From Bacteroidetes bacterium OLB11 (GTDB lineage: Bacteria; Bacteroidota; Bacteroidia; Chitinophagales; Chitinophagaceae): a stretch of 64,000 nucleotides of DNA. Positions within the stretch are counted from its first letter, which is position 1. Every line of letters begins with the position of its first letter. Location of the stretch: contig LNFQ01000009.1 in assembly GCA_001567165.1 (NCBI GenBank), positions 1 through 64,000 on the forward strand, written 5' to 3'. The position numbers and the translations under genes are program-made. This document shows positions 1 through 8,093 of this stretch, piece by piece. The notes beneath the pieces are model-generated. The model worked only from the letters and a program-made list of their open reading frames with translations. It was not told where the DNA came from and made no database searches.

Positions 1-23
1 TAGAATCCAATCCGGATCACTAG

Positions 24-70
24 AAAAAAAGGCAAAAAAATACAAATCCTATATTTTTTGCCTTTTTTTA
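24..70. terminator. Bidirectional rho-independent terminator
   Basis: A perfect hairpin (arms GGCAAAAAAATA and TATTTTTTGCC) is flanked by an A-run on the left and a T-run on the right, so it can end transcription in either direction. The gene it serves lies mostly or wholly outside the window. Confidence 0.7.
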
Positions 71-197
71 TTTTTCTTTTAAATCATTTCAGTTAACCCA
101 AATCTCATTCAATTTTTGAGGTATAAATATTTTCTTTTGGCATATCCAGATTAATTATTATGAATAGAAGTAATTTATATAAAATAAGTATCAAATT

Positions 198-246
198 TTT
201 GAATAGTTAGGATAGCTAACTATATTTGCATTGACAATATTGTCAA
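198..246 (+). promoter_or_regulatory. Bacteroidota promoter with palindromic operator
   Basis: TTTG at 198-201 and TATATTTG at 221-228 match the -33/-7 consensus (TTTG, then TAnnTTTG) with 19 bp between them. A perfect 16-bp palindrome, TTGACAATATTGTCAA (231-246), covers the expected start of transcription. A second inverted repeat (TAGTTAG/CTAACTA, 204-222) sits between the promoter boxes. Both are placed where a dimeric repressor would block transcription of the thioredoxin-like gene. The regulator is not in the window. Confidence 0.7.
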
Positions 247-268
247 CACAAATTTATTTTTTTTAAAC

Positions 269-496
269 ATGAGAAAATCAATTTTTTTCCACGCAGGTTG
301 TTCTGTATGTGTCAATGTTGAACATGATATCGTAAACCTTATAGGTGATGATAAAGTAGAGGTTGTTCATTTAGGTGATAATAAATCAGGTATTGGAGAG
401 TCTGATGCAGCTGGAGTGAAATCTGTACCGGCATTAGTGATGCCAAATGGAAATGTATTGCATATTAATTTTGGCGCATCAATGGCAGAAGGATAA
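269..496 (+). CDS. Small thioredoxin-like CxxC protein
   Basis: This 75-residue protein has a CxxC redox pair (C11-S-V-C14) after a short beta strand and a likely cis-proline loop (SVPAL, P54). Both are hallmarks of the thioredoxin/glutaredoxin fold, but the domain is shorter than classical thioredoxin (about 105 residues). It lacks a signal peptide, so it probably acts in the cytoplasm as a thiol-disulfide or electron-relay protein; the partner is unknown. It follows a well-formed promoter with an operator and is followed by a DUF2024 gene about 105 bp on, which also has a CxxC. The ATG at 269 is the only sensible start. Confidence 0.7.
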   Translation: MRKSIFFHAGCSVCVNVEHDIVNLIGDDKVEVVHLGDNKSGIGESDAAGVKSVPALVMPNGNVLHINFGASMAEG

Positions 497-502
497 CCGA
501 GA

Positions 503-547
503 ATTGCTCCTTATTTTAGGTAGCTATTTTTATGGGGCATTTTTTTA
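503..547 (+). terminator. Possible terminator after the thioredoxin-like gene
   Basis: TGCTCC (505-510) can pair with GGGGCA (534-539), followed by seven T residues. The loop is long (23 nt) and the stem short, so this is a weak call. Confidence 0.35.
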
Positions 548-601
548 CGATTAAAAAATCTTCGTTTCTAATTAAAAATAAAATATAAAAAAAACTCAAA
601 A

Positions 602-862
602 ATGAAAGTAGCAGTTTGGGACACTTATGTCACTAAAAAAAATGGAATAGTTATGCACTTTGATATTCTGGTTCCAGAAGAATTGAAAGATGAAGAATCT
701 GTATTTGCTTTTGGTCGGGAATATTTAAAATCTAAAGGTCAGGAAGGACAAGCCTTAGCCTCAAAAGAGTGTAGTTTTTGTCATGTTGAAACCTTAAAAC
801 CCCATTGGGAAGCGGATATAAAGAGCAAAGGGTACACGATTATTGAAATGGAAAATTGTTAA
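602..862 (+). CDS. DUF2024 family protein
   Basis: The 86-residue product begins with the pattern typical of DUF2024 (MKVAVWDTYV, then MHFDILVP), a small alpha/beta family of unknown function found widely in Bacteroidota. A CSFC pair lies near residues 57-60, so a redox or metal role is possible. It sits downstream of the thioredoxin-like gene on the same strand, suggesting joint function, although a weak terminator may separate them. No signal peptide is seen. I know no assigned biochemical activity for the family. Confidence 0.8.
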   Translation: MKVAVWDTYVTKKNGIVMHFDILVPEELKDEESVFAFGREYLKSKGQEGQALASKECSFCHVETLKPHWEADIKSKGYTIIEMENC

Positions 863-945
863 GAGAGTGAGTCATTTAATTTACTCTAAATCCAAATGTC
901 ATATTAGAAATTTCTTTCTGAGTAGCGTTACTATATAGCCTATTT

Positions 946-2571
946 TTATTTATCCTGATAATTAATATGATCTTCTAATACTCGTGGGCGTTGACTATTA
1001 AACGCAGGGTTATTTATATCTCGTGCCTTTTCGTAAAGGGGAGTCATCACATTACTCATTCCGATGATATGATGAAATAAATCGTCACTGATAGCAGGCT
1101 TATTTTTGGTGGCTTCAAATATTGAATTTAATGAATTATTATTTGACCAAACAATATAGGGTATTTCAATCAATGATTTTGGAATGATATTTTTATAATT
1201 ATGTCCAAATTCACTATCTTCATCATACACATTTTCCCCATGGTCTGACAGATAAACCAAAGAGGCATTAACATTGAGTTTCATTGATTTTTTAGATAAG
1301 ATATTGATTATTGAATCAACAACAAAATCGTTATATAAAACACTATTGTCATACTCATTAATTGTAATTTCTTCTTTATTATTTGCCTTTTGAAATACAT
1401 TAAATGTTTTTGGGTATCGATAAGCATAACGAGTATGATTTCCTAATAGATGAATAACAATAAACTGAGAATTTTTTTTATTCAATGTGCTAATAAATGG
1501 CTCAAACACTTGTTCATCATAAGATATTTTATTAGTGGCTTCTTCTGAAGAGTTCGAAGTCTGATTGACAAAATATGTTTGGGAAGCGGTGTTTCCAATG
1601 TTGAAAATGGCATTATCCCAAATACCTATCGGGGATTGATTTGATATCCATGTTGTGTTGTATCCCGCACTACTAAAGATATCTATTAAGTTGATTGCAT
1701 TTTCTTGGGATTGTGGTTTGTCTAAATTAGAATGACTCATTATCATCAGCACGCTCTTTAAAGTATTAGGAAAGGGAGATATGACATCTTGATATATTTG
1801 AATGTCTTTTCGTTGAGCTAAAAGTGGATTTGTATTACGATGATATCCATATATACTCATGTGATTTCTATTGAGCGATTCACCAATAACCAATACTATA
1901 ATTTCTTTGGCGTTTGTATCTTTTATTGATACAGGAACAGAACGCACATGTCTTTGGCTATTCATTTTAAAAGATTGCCAATCGTGATAAATCACATACC
2001 AAACAGACATATCACCGTTTACTCCTTTTCTTATAAATCGTTTGTGCAAAATATTTTCACTTATAAAAATAGTACTAAAAATAAGGCTACATATATACGC
2101 CATTTTATTGATTTTGCGATTTAATAATTGTGGGACATTTTTGAAACTTTTATAGAAAAGAAAAATGAAAGGGATTAAAAATACCCCCCTCCATAAATGA
2201 ATTGTATCAATAAATTCAGTCACTTCATTCGCATTAGTATTGCTAAAAATAAAAAAACTACTTGCAGTCAAAGGCCTATATGTGATAATGATATGTATGA
2301 GATTGAAAAAAGAAATGAGCCCAAGTAATGAGGTTGCTGAGTAATAAAATAATTTAATCTTACTTAGAAAGTAGGGGAGATAAAAAATGGGTAGCCAGAC
2401 AAAATAAAGTATCAATTCTCTAGAGTTAAAGCTAAGAGGATTTGATAATAGAAGTACTAATTGAACATAAATTTGAAAAAGAAAAACGAATACGGGAAAG
2501 CAAATGAATATTTGGTAAAAATAAGTGCTGAATCTCTTTTTATTCAAGACATTAATGAAATTAAAATTCAT
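946..2571 (-). CDS. Phosphoethanolamine transferase (EptA/CptA-like, sulfatase fold)
   Basis: A 541-residue inner-membrane protein with about five N-terminal transmembrane helices (first 180 residues) and a periplasmic alkaline-phosphatase/sulfatase domain. Expected EptA-type catalytic residues are visible: metal-binding E231 in VIGES, the nucleophile candidate T270 39 residues later (FPNTLKS), D443-H444 in SDHGEN, and H456 in FGHN. Family members move phosphoethanolamine from phosphatidylethanolamine to lipid A or LPS core, which lowers surface negative charge. It is the last gene of a minus-strand run, 25 bp after the flavin reductase-like gene. Exact acceptor is unknown. Confidence 0.85.
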   Translation of the reverse strand: MNFNFINVLNKKRFSTYFYQIFICFPVFVFLFQIYVQLVLLLSNPLSFNSRELILYFVWLPIFYLPYFLSKIKLFYYSATSLLGLISFFNLIHIIITYRPLTASSFFIFSNTNANEVTEFIDTIHLWRGVFLIPFIFLFYKSFKNVPQLLNRKINKMAYICSLIFSTIFISENILHKRFIRKGVNGDMSVWYVIYHDWQSFKMNSQRHVRSVPVSIKDTNAKEIIVLVIGESLNRNHMSIYGYHRNTNPLLAQRKDIQIYQDVISPFPNTLKSVLMIMSHSNLDKPQSQENAINLIDIFSSAGYNTTWISNQSPIGIWDNAIFNIGNTASQTYFVNQTSNSSEEATNKISYDEQVFEPFISTLNKKNSQFIVIHLLGNHTRYAYRYPKTFNVFQKANNKEEITINEYDNSVLYNDFVVDSIINILSKKSMKLNVNASLVYLSDHGENVYDEDSEFGHNYKNIIPKSLIEIPYIVWSNNNSLNSIFEATKNKPAISDDLFHHIIGMSNVMTPLYEKARDINNPAFNSQRPRVLEDHINYQDK

Positions 2572-2596
2572 ATCTAATAATCTGAATTTTAAGATG

Positions 2597-3436
2597 CTAG
2601 TTAATCACTCTTAATAATACTTGCCAAGCTGAATCGGCATCATTTTTGTCTAAAAAATCTTTTGCTAATTGAAATAAATCTTTTGATGAATCGACTATAA
2701 ATTGCTCGTCTTTAGCAGGAATTTCAGTAAAGTTTGCTAACTGACCTAAATGATTTCCGCTTAATACCTGACTATGTTTTACGACTTCGGGGAGGGCATC
2801 AAATCCCATTCCTAATTTTGAATTTGGCTTAGGCACTTCAAACACAGCATCGCCTGACGCTCTGCAATAATAATCTTTACCCATGCGAGCTACTAAATCA
2901 ATTTTATGAGGATCTATTTGCCCTTCAGCATCCAAGACATCATCATTTAGATGCATGAGCAGGACTTCACAGATGATTAAATTCCCAGCACCACCTTCTG
3001 TGCCAGTGTGAATGATATCCAGCACTTTACATTCAAATTGAGCAGGAGATTCCTTCACTCGAAAAGGTTTAACAATCTCTGATTCTATCGGTGTAAATCC
3101 ACTTTTGATAAACTCATTGACTTCTTTTGGATATTCACAACTGCTCAAACTCGCCTGCTGAACCATTGGATAATTGACAACATTGATGACGACTTCTTTG
3201 GTGTCTAAAATGTTTTCTAAAGTATGTTTAATCGTATTGTCACGAACTCTTCTTGCTGGAGAAAATATCATGATAGGTGGTTTGCTTCCAAATGTATTGA
3301 AGAAGCTAAATGGAGATAGGTTGGGAAAGCCATTTTTGTCTATGGTTGAGGCAAAGCAAATGGGTCTAGGAGAAACACTCCCAAGCAAATAAGAATGGAA
3401 TAAAGATGTTTTTAATTCGTGTGGTATTATGCGCAT
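2597..3436 (-). CDS. Flavin reductase-like FMN-binding split-barrel protein
   Basis: The 279-residue protein starts with a split-barrel FMN-binding domain (GSVSPRPICFAST near residues 18-31, then NLSPFSFFN), typical of the flavin reductase-like family. Its start codon overlaps the stop of the FAH-family gene by one base (TAATG), so the two are translationally coupled. In Bacteroidota such proteins are common beside aromatic amino-acid catabolism genes; participation in tyrosine breakdown is inferred from the neighbour only. The last 80 residues form an extra helical tail not needed for the barrel. Confidence 0.8.
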   Translation of the reverse strand: MRIIPHELKTSLFHSYLLGSVSPRPICFASTIDKNGFPNLSPFSFFNTFGSKPPIMIFSPARRVRDNTIKHTLENILDTKEVVINVVNYPMVQQASLSSCEYPKEVNEFIKSGFTPIESEIVKPFRVKESPAQFECKVLDIIHTGTEGGAGNLIICEVLLMHLNDDVLDAEGQIDPHKIDLVARMGKDYYCRASGDAVFEVPKPNSKLGMGFDALPEVVKHSQVLSGNHLGQLANFTEIPAKDEQFIVDSSKDLFQLAKDFLDKNDADSAWQVLLRVIN

Positions 3437-4447
3437 TATATGTTTTTTTTCTGTGCTAATATTGAAAATTTACTTTCGTCTTTAATAATTTTATTTTTTA
3501 AAGTACCTAAATGGTCAATCTCCATAACTACTTCATCACCTTCTTGAAGCCATTGCACTGCATAGTTTGGATCGTTTAAAAGCCCTGTTCCATTAAGTTC
3601 TAGAAAGCATCCTGTCCCAACGGTACCACTACCAATGACATCACCAGGTAGTATATCTGCTCCGTAAGAACAACGTTCCAAAATTTCTGCAAAAGTCCAA
3701 TCCATATCACCCACATTTCCTTCACTGACTAGCTTTCCATTTACCCAACATTTCATATTGAGATTATAATTTTTTCCAGTATGTCCGGGTTTGCAAGGAG
3801 TTTCAAAATGAGCTAGTTCGTCAGGTGTAACTAACATAGGGCCTATGACCGTACTAAAATCTTTTCCTTTGGCGGGGCCTAAGTTTAGGAGCATTTCTTC
3901 CATTTGTAAAGTTCTAGCACTCATGTCGTTCATTATCATAAAACCACCAATATATTCATCCGCATCTTCAGCTTTGATGTTTCTACCTTTTTTGCAAACA
4001 ACAATTGCAACTTCTAATTCAAAATCTAGTTTTAAAAAATGGTCAGGCATGCAAACAATATTTCCGGGGCCTTGAATTGCATTATGATTGGTAAAGTAAA
4101 ATATTGGATATTGGTCAAATTCTTTAATCATATCCACTTTACGATTTCTTCGTGCTGCGGCAACGTGCTGTCTAAAAGCATATCCATCTCTGCAACTTGT
4201 TGGCTGAGGAACGGGAGCTAATACAATAGCTTCATTATAATTTGTAAATTGTTTTTCGAGTAATTGTCCTTTTATAATTTTTGACTCTAACTCTTTTATT
4301 TTTTCGATATTATCATCCCAATGTTCTAGCATTTCTTTCATTGTGCTGGGGAGTAATATATCAGCATCTTTTAGGTCATAAAGTTTATTTTGAATTAATA
4401 ATGCTAATGATTCATTATCACTTTTTTAAATGAGAAACTAATTTCAT
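3436..4447 (-). CDS. Fumarylacetoacetate hydrolase family protein (N-terminus out of frame)
   Basis: The FAH C-terminal domain is clear: the metal-binding ExE is in DFELEVA and the distal Asp in MNDMSAR. The continuous frame opens at the ATG at 4341 (301 residues), but coding similarity continues upstream. In-frame codons back to 4421 and, after removing one A from the six-base run at 4422-4427, a start at 4447 (MKLVSHLKSDNESL) with AAGGA just before it. The corrected length is 336 residues, normal for the family. The likely reaction is hydrolysis of fumarylacetoacetate or a related 2-keto acid at the end of tyrosine catabolism; substrate is inferred from family only. Confidence 0.8.
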
Positions 4448-4540
4448 ATTCCTTATTTTTTATGAGTAGCAAAGGTAATTTTTATTAATGAATAAAGTGT
4501 ATTCAAATGGATTTAATTGAAGTAAGGATATGATTTTTTG

Positions 4541-4571
4541 GATAAAAAAATCCCCCATCAAAGATGGGGGC
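4541..4571 (-). terminator. Orphan terminator/attenuator hairpin
   Basis: CCCCCATC (4552-4559) pairs perfectly with GATGGGGG (4563-4570) across a 3-nt loop. Read on the minus strand it is followed by ATTTTTTTAT, so it terminates leftward transcription. It lies between the FAH start and radC, upstream of FAH, so it could be an attenuator in the FAH leader rather than the end of a gene. Confidence 0.6.
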
Positions 4572-4623
4572 TAAATTGAAAAAGTCACATAAATAACCTA
4601 CTTGGTACAAATATACTAGTAGA

Positions 4624-4707
4624 TATGAGTGATTTAGAATAGGAAATGAGTAAAATGTCATTTTGAATGAGTAAATTGCATTTCTCAATGAGTAACCTGC
4701 ATGAATA
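4624..4707. repeat. Four 21-bp direct repeats (ATGAGTrA core)
   Basis: The core ATGAGT[AG]A begins at 4625, 4646, 4667 and 4688, exactly 21 bp apart, i.e. two helical turns. The last copy runs into the radC start codon (4701). The intervening bases are less conserved, but copies 2-4 share a TGyAT element. The array looks like a set of phased protein-binding sites between the divergent FAH and radC genes. Confidence 0.65.
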
Positions 4708-5396
4708 ATGAATTTAAAAAAATCAAGGATTGGGCTTTGGATGAAAGGCCTAGAGAAAAAATGATAGAAAAGGGAGCTTCTGCTTTAAGTAACTCTGAAT
4801 TAATTGCTATTTTAATCAACACCGGCACTGCCCAACGCACTGCATTGGATATTAGTAAAGAAATTTTACAAATAAATCAAAATAATTTACTTGAATTTTC
4901 AAAAATGGGCTTAAATGAATTATTGAAGATAAAGGGTCTTGGAGAAAAAAAAGCGGTCACTTTATTAGCAGCCCTAGAATTGGGAAAAAGGAGGCAATTA
5001 GCTGTCGCTCTTGAAAATCCTGTTATCAGTTCAAGCCGCGAGGCTTATAATATTTTGGCTCCTTATTATTTAGAAAATAATCATGAAACTTTTTATGTCA
5101 TTTATATGTTGCACAATGGGAAAATCGTAATGATAGAACCCATCAGCAATGGCGGCATTACCGGAACAGTTGTTGATATTCGCATTATTTTTAGAAAAGC
5201 ATTAGAGTTGAAAACAGTCACAAGATTGATTATATCTCACAATCACCCTTCAGGAAATTTAAACCCAAGTGAGGCTGATAAGCAACTAACACGAAAAATA
5301 AAAGAAGCTGGAAAATTATTCGATATTGCAGTCAATGACCATATTATTGTAGCAGGAGATCATTACTTTAGTTTTGCCGATCAAGGGATTTTATAA
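4701..5396 (+). CDS. radC: RadC family JAB/MPN-domain protein
   Basis: A full-length (231-residue) RadC homologue. A helix-hairpin-helix region lies at about residues 70-97 (KIKGLGEKKA) and a JAB1/MPN metalloprotease-like domain at about 105-231 with the metal motif SHNHPSG near residue 180 followed by the conserved Asp in SEAD. The historical DNA-repair role is doubtful, and the family's true substrate is unknown. It is preceded by four 21-bp repeats that run up to the start codon, and its 3' end overlaps the convergent MBL-fold gene by 6 bp. No Shine-Dalgarno sequence is visible. Confidence 0.9.
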   Translation: MNNEFKKIKDWALDERPREKMIEKGASALSNSELIAILINTGTAQRTALDISKEILQINQNNLLEFSKMGLNELLKIKGLGEKKAVTLLAALELGKRRQLAVALENPVISSSREAYNILAPYYLENNHETFYVIYMLHNGKIVMIEPISNGGITGTVVDIRIIFRKALELKTVTRLIISHNHPSGNLNPSEADKQLTRKIKEAGKLFDIAVNDHIIVAGDHYFSFADQGIL

Positions 5397-6071
5397 ATCA
5401 ATACTTTCACCGATTTGGATTAAATTCAATTCGATACCGGCATTGGCAAATTGAGTTTTTGCTTGTTGGTGGTCAATTTTTATAAATCCAAAAGTATCAT
5501 AATGAACACCCACTACTTTTTGAGTTTTTACAAATTGTGAAGCAAGAATAGCATCATCAACGCCCATTGTGAAATTATCACCAATTGGCAAAACGGCAAA
5601 TGAAATTTGAGCCCAATTTGGAATGAGTTGCATGTCTAAAGTTAAAGAAGTATCACCACTATAATAAAAGGATAAATCATGAGTAGAAATGATAAATCCC
5701 ATAGGATTGCCACCATAAGTACCATCGCCAAAACTGCTGCTGTGTTGAGCTACAGTACATTTTACTTTAAAGTGTTCAAACTGCCAACTTCCACCAGTAT
5801 TCATCGGATGAGTATTAGTCACCCCCTTATCTTGAAACCAGTCGTGCATTTCAAAATTACAAATCACTTTTGCACCAGTTCTTAAAGCAATTGAAACAGC
5901 ATCAAGAGTATGGTCGGCATGTGCATGACTCAGTAAAATATAGTCGGCAGGAATACTATGAATGTCAATGTGGCTAGCCATTTCATTTTCAGAAATAAAA
6001 GGATCGAATAATAAATGCTTTCCATCCACTATTACGCTAAAACACGATTGACCATAATATGTGATATTCAT
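5391..6071 (-). CDS. UPF0173-type metal-dependent hydrolase (MBL fold)
   Basis: The 226-residue protein is a compact metallo-beta-lactamase-fold hydrolase of the UPF0173/UlaG-like kind. It has the zinc motif SHAHADH (around residues 48-54), an early GQSCF strand and FDPF turn, and later AQHSSSFGD and YSGDT motifs. There is no signal peptide. The family's physiological substrate is not known. It is convergent with radC (6-bp overlap) and monocistronic. Confidence 0.85.
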   Translation of the reverse strand: MNITYYGQSCFSVIVDGKHLLFDPFISENEMASHIDIHSIPADYILLSHAHADHTLDAVSIALRTGAKVICNFEMHDWFQDKGVTNTHPMNTGGSWQFEHFKVKCTVAQHSSSFGDGTYGGNPMGFIISTHDLSFYYSGDTSLTLDMQLIPNWAQISFAVLPIGDNFTMGVDDAILASQFVKTQKVVGVHYDTFGFIKIDHQQAKTQFANAGIELNLIQIGESIDL

Positions 6072-6262
6072 AAAGAAAAATTTAAACTGTAAATTTAATA
6101 AATAAATCCCAAACGAAGTTTCTATGAAACGACAAAAGTTGCATCATTCCATTTCAATCAATTGTAAAAAATATGATTTAATAATGCGTTAAAATTTGCA
6201 AGCATTATAAATTTTCAATAAGAATAGCTTTGAAACAAATGTATATTTGTCAAAATAATTTT

Positions 6263-6892
6263 ATGAAAAAGTTCATTTTTTTAATATGTATTTTATGTGG
6301 TGCCGAAATAGGATATTCATTTCAAAAAGATAATACATTTAATTTAAATCCATCACAAACTTCCCAAAATGGATTTGATAAAAAGCGATTGTTACTAGGC
6401 CCCGGAATAGGAGCAGGAGCGGCTTATAGAGCATTTTCTTTTGATATATCTCCCACATTAGGGTATGCATTTCATGAAAATTTTAATGCGGGAGTCACCT
6501 TAGGGTTTAATTACTTTCAACAAGCAGAGGATTACACTAATCCGATAAATGGGCAGTTAGAAACGTTTAAGCATAAATATCCCGGTTACTCATTAAGTGT
6601 ATATGCTCGCTATTTATTTAAAAACTTTTTGATGATCAATTTTGAACCCGAATTGAATAATGTCAAATACTTAAAAAGTTTTGATTTCAACATGACAACC
6701 GGAAAGTATTCTGAATCTTATTACAGAAAAACAATTCCATCAGCATTGGTAGGAGTGGGATATATGCAGCGTTTTGGAAGTTATGGATATTCATTTATTA
6801 GCATCAATTATGATTTAATTCAAAATCCCAATTCAAGATATTATCAAACATTATCATATCAATTTGGAGTAATGATTCCTATTTTTAATTAA
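6263..6892 (+). CDS. Outer-membrane beta-barrel protein
   Basis: A 209-residue secreted protein with an N-terminal signal peptide (MKKFIFLICILCG...) and alternating-hydrophobic strands typical of an 8-stranded outer-membrane barrel, ending in an aromatic/hydrophobic strand. I take the ATG at 6263 rather than an earlier ATG at 6230 because the signal peptide begins there and a TATATTTG -7 box lies at 6242-6249. Function is not recognisable; such barrels are abundant envelope proteins in this phylum. Confidence 0.6.
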   Translation: MKKFIFLICILCGAEIGYSFQKDNTFNLNPSQTSQNGFDKKRLLLGPGIGAGAAYRAFSFDISPTLGYAFHENFNAGVTLGFNYFQQAEDYTNPINGQLETFKHKYPGYSLSVYARYLFKNFLMINFEPELNNVKYLKSFDFNMTTGKYSESYYRKTIPSALVGVGYMQRFGSYGYSFISINYDLIQNPNSRYYQTLSYQFGVMIPIFN

Positions 6893-6925
6893 AAAATAAT
6901 TTCGATTTTTTAATTAAGTCTCAAT

Positions 6926-6933
6926 TAAATTTG
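6926..6933 (+). promoter_or_regulatory. -7 box directly before the ABC permease start
   Basis: TAAATTTG matches TAnnTTTG and ends only four bases before the ATG at 6938. If used, transcription would begin at or next to the start codon, giving a leaderless or nearly leaderless mRNA. Confidence 0.5.
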
Positions 6934-6937
6934 CGGA

Positions 6938-8050
6938 ATGTCTTCAAATTATAGCCAATTAAAAGCATTGCTTGCACTCACAAAAGGGAGTTTAATTAGC
7001 CTATTAAGAAGTCCATCAGCAATTGTATTTAGTATCGCATTTCCATTAGTATTTATTGTTTCGTTTGGATTGGTCGGTTCGGGAGGAGTAGGAGCTTTTA
7101 AGGTAGATTTTGTAGTCGAAAAAGGTAGCGACACGATTAACCCAATCTATCAAACGTTATTGAATGTACCATTCGTGCGATTGAAAAATTATGAAGATTC
7201 TACAATGCAAAATGAAGATTTTGAAAAAGGAAAAATTGCAGCAATTTTAAATATTAAACTTCTAGACGAAGAAAAATCACCTTTTTATAAAATTGATTTT
7301 AAGACCTGCGATGCAGCCGGCAATGACATTACGGTTGCTCGACAAATATTGAAAGGAGTTATCGATACCCTGAATACAGTGGCTTTTCCTGAAAATCAGC
7401 ATGTAGCAGAAGTCAACGAAATGACTATCAGTCAAGGAAGAGAGTATAAATATATGGACTTCTTTCTACCTGGGATTTTAGGGTTTTCGATTTTAAGTGC
7501 AGGTATTTTCGGAACAGCATTTGTCTTTTTTTCTTTAAGACAGACCTTGGTGTTAAAACGCTTTTTTACAACACCCGTTAAACGAATTCATATTATCTTA
7601 TCCGAATGTTTTTCAAGATTGATTTGGCAAGTTGTTTCAACAGCTATTATCATACTCATAGGGTATTATGCCTTCGGATTCACTTTAGTCAATGGGGTGA
7701 GTACTTTTATTCAAATGTTGATATTAAGCACGATAGGGCTCATTTTATTTTTAGGAATGGGTTTTATTGTGAGTAGTGTTGCCAAAAACGAATCCTTAAT
7801 TCCACCACTTGCCAATATGATAACTTTACCTCAACTCTTATTGTCTGGAGTTTTTATGAGTGTAAATAGCTTTCCATCATGGTTACAGCCATTTTGCAAT
7901 ATGCTTCCTCTCACTCAATTTAATAATGCAATGAGAAAAATTGCATTTGAGGGAGTGCCTTTATTTGCATGTTGGAAAGAATTACTTATTTTGTCAATCT
8001 GGGGAATACTTGTTTATTCTATTGCAGTGAAAGTGTTTAAATGGGAGTAA
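6938..8050 (+). CDS. ABC-2 type transporter permease
   Basis: The 370-residue inner-membrane protein has one N-terminal transmembrane helix (about 25-48), an extracytoplasmic region of roughly 120 residues, then five or six helices, the layout of ABC-2 permeases. The family exports drugs, lipids or polysaccharides with a separate ATPase. No ATPase gene is adjacent, so the partner must be elsewhere or upstream in a different transcript. It begins 45 bp after the barrel gene and precedes recJ by 43 bp. The substrate is unknown. Confidence 0.8.
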   Translation: MSSNYSQLKALLALTKGSLISLLRSPSAIVFSIAFPLVFIVSFGLVGSGGVGAFKVDFVVEKGSDTINPIYQTLLNVPFVRLKNYEDSTMQNEDFEKGKIAAILNIKLLDEEKSPFYKIDFKTCDAAGNDITVARQILKGVIDTLNTVAFPENQHVAEVNEMTISQGREYKYMDFFLPGILGFSILSAGIFGTAFVFFSLRQTLVLKRFFTTPVKRIHIILSECFSRLIWQVVSTAIIILIGYYAFGFTLVNGVSTFIQMLILSTIGLILFLGMGFIVSSVAKNESLIPPLANMITLPQLLLSGVFMSVNSFPSWLQPFCNMLPLTQFNNAMRKIAFEGVPLFACWKELLILSIWGILVYSIAVKVFKWE

Positions 8051-8093
8051 GTAATCAACAGATAATTATATATAATTAGATTAAAAATAGAAT

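Noticed and set aside
4503-4688. 61-codon minus-strand frame between FAH and radC
   Set aside because: It runs through the 21-bp repeats and the terminator hairpin and resembles no known protein; kept only as a speculative leader.
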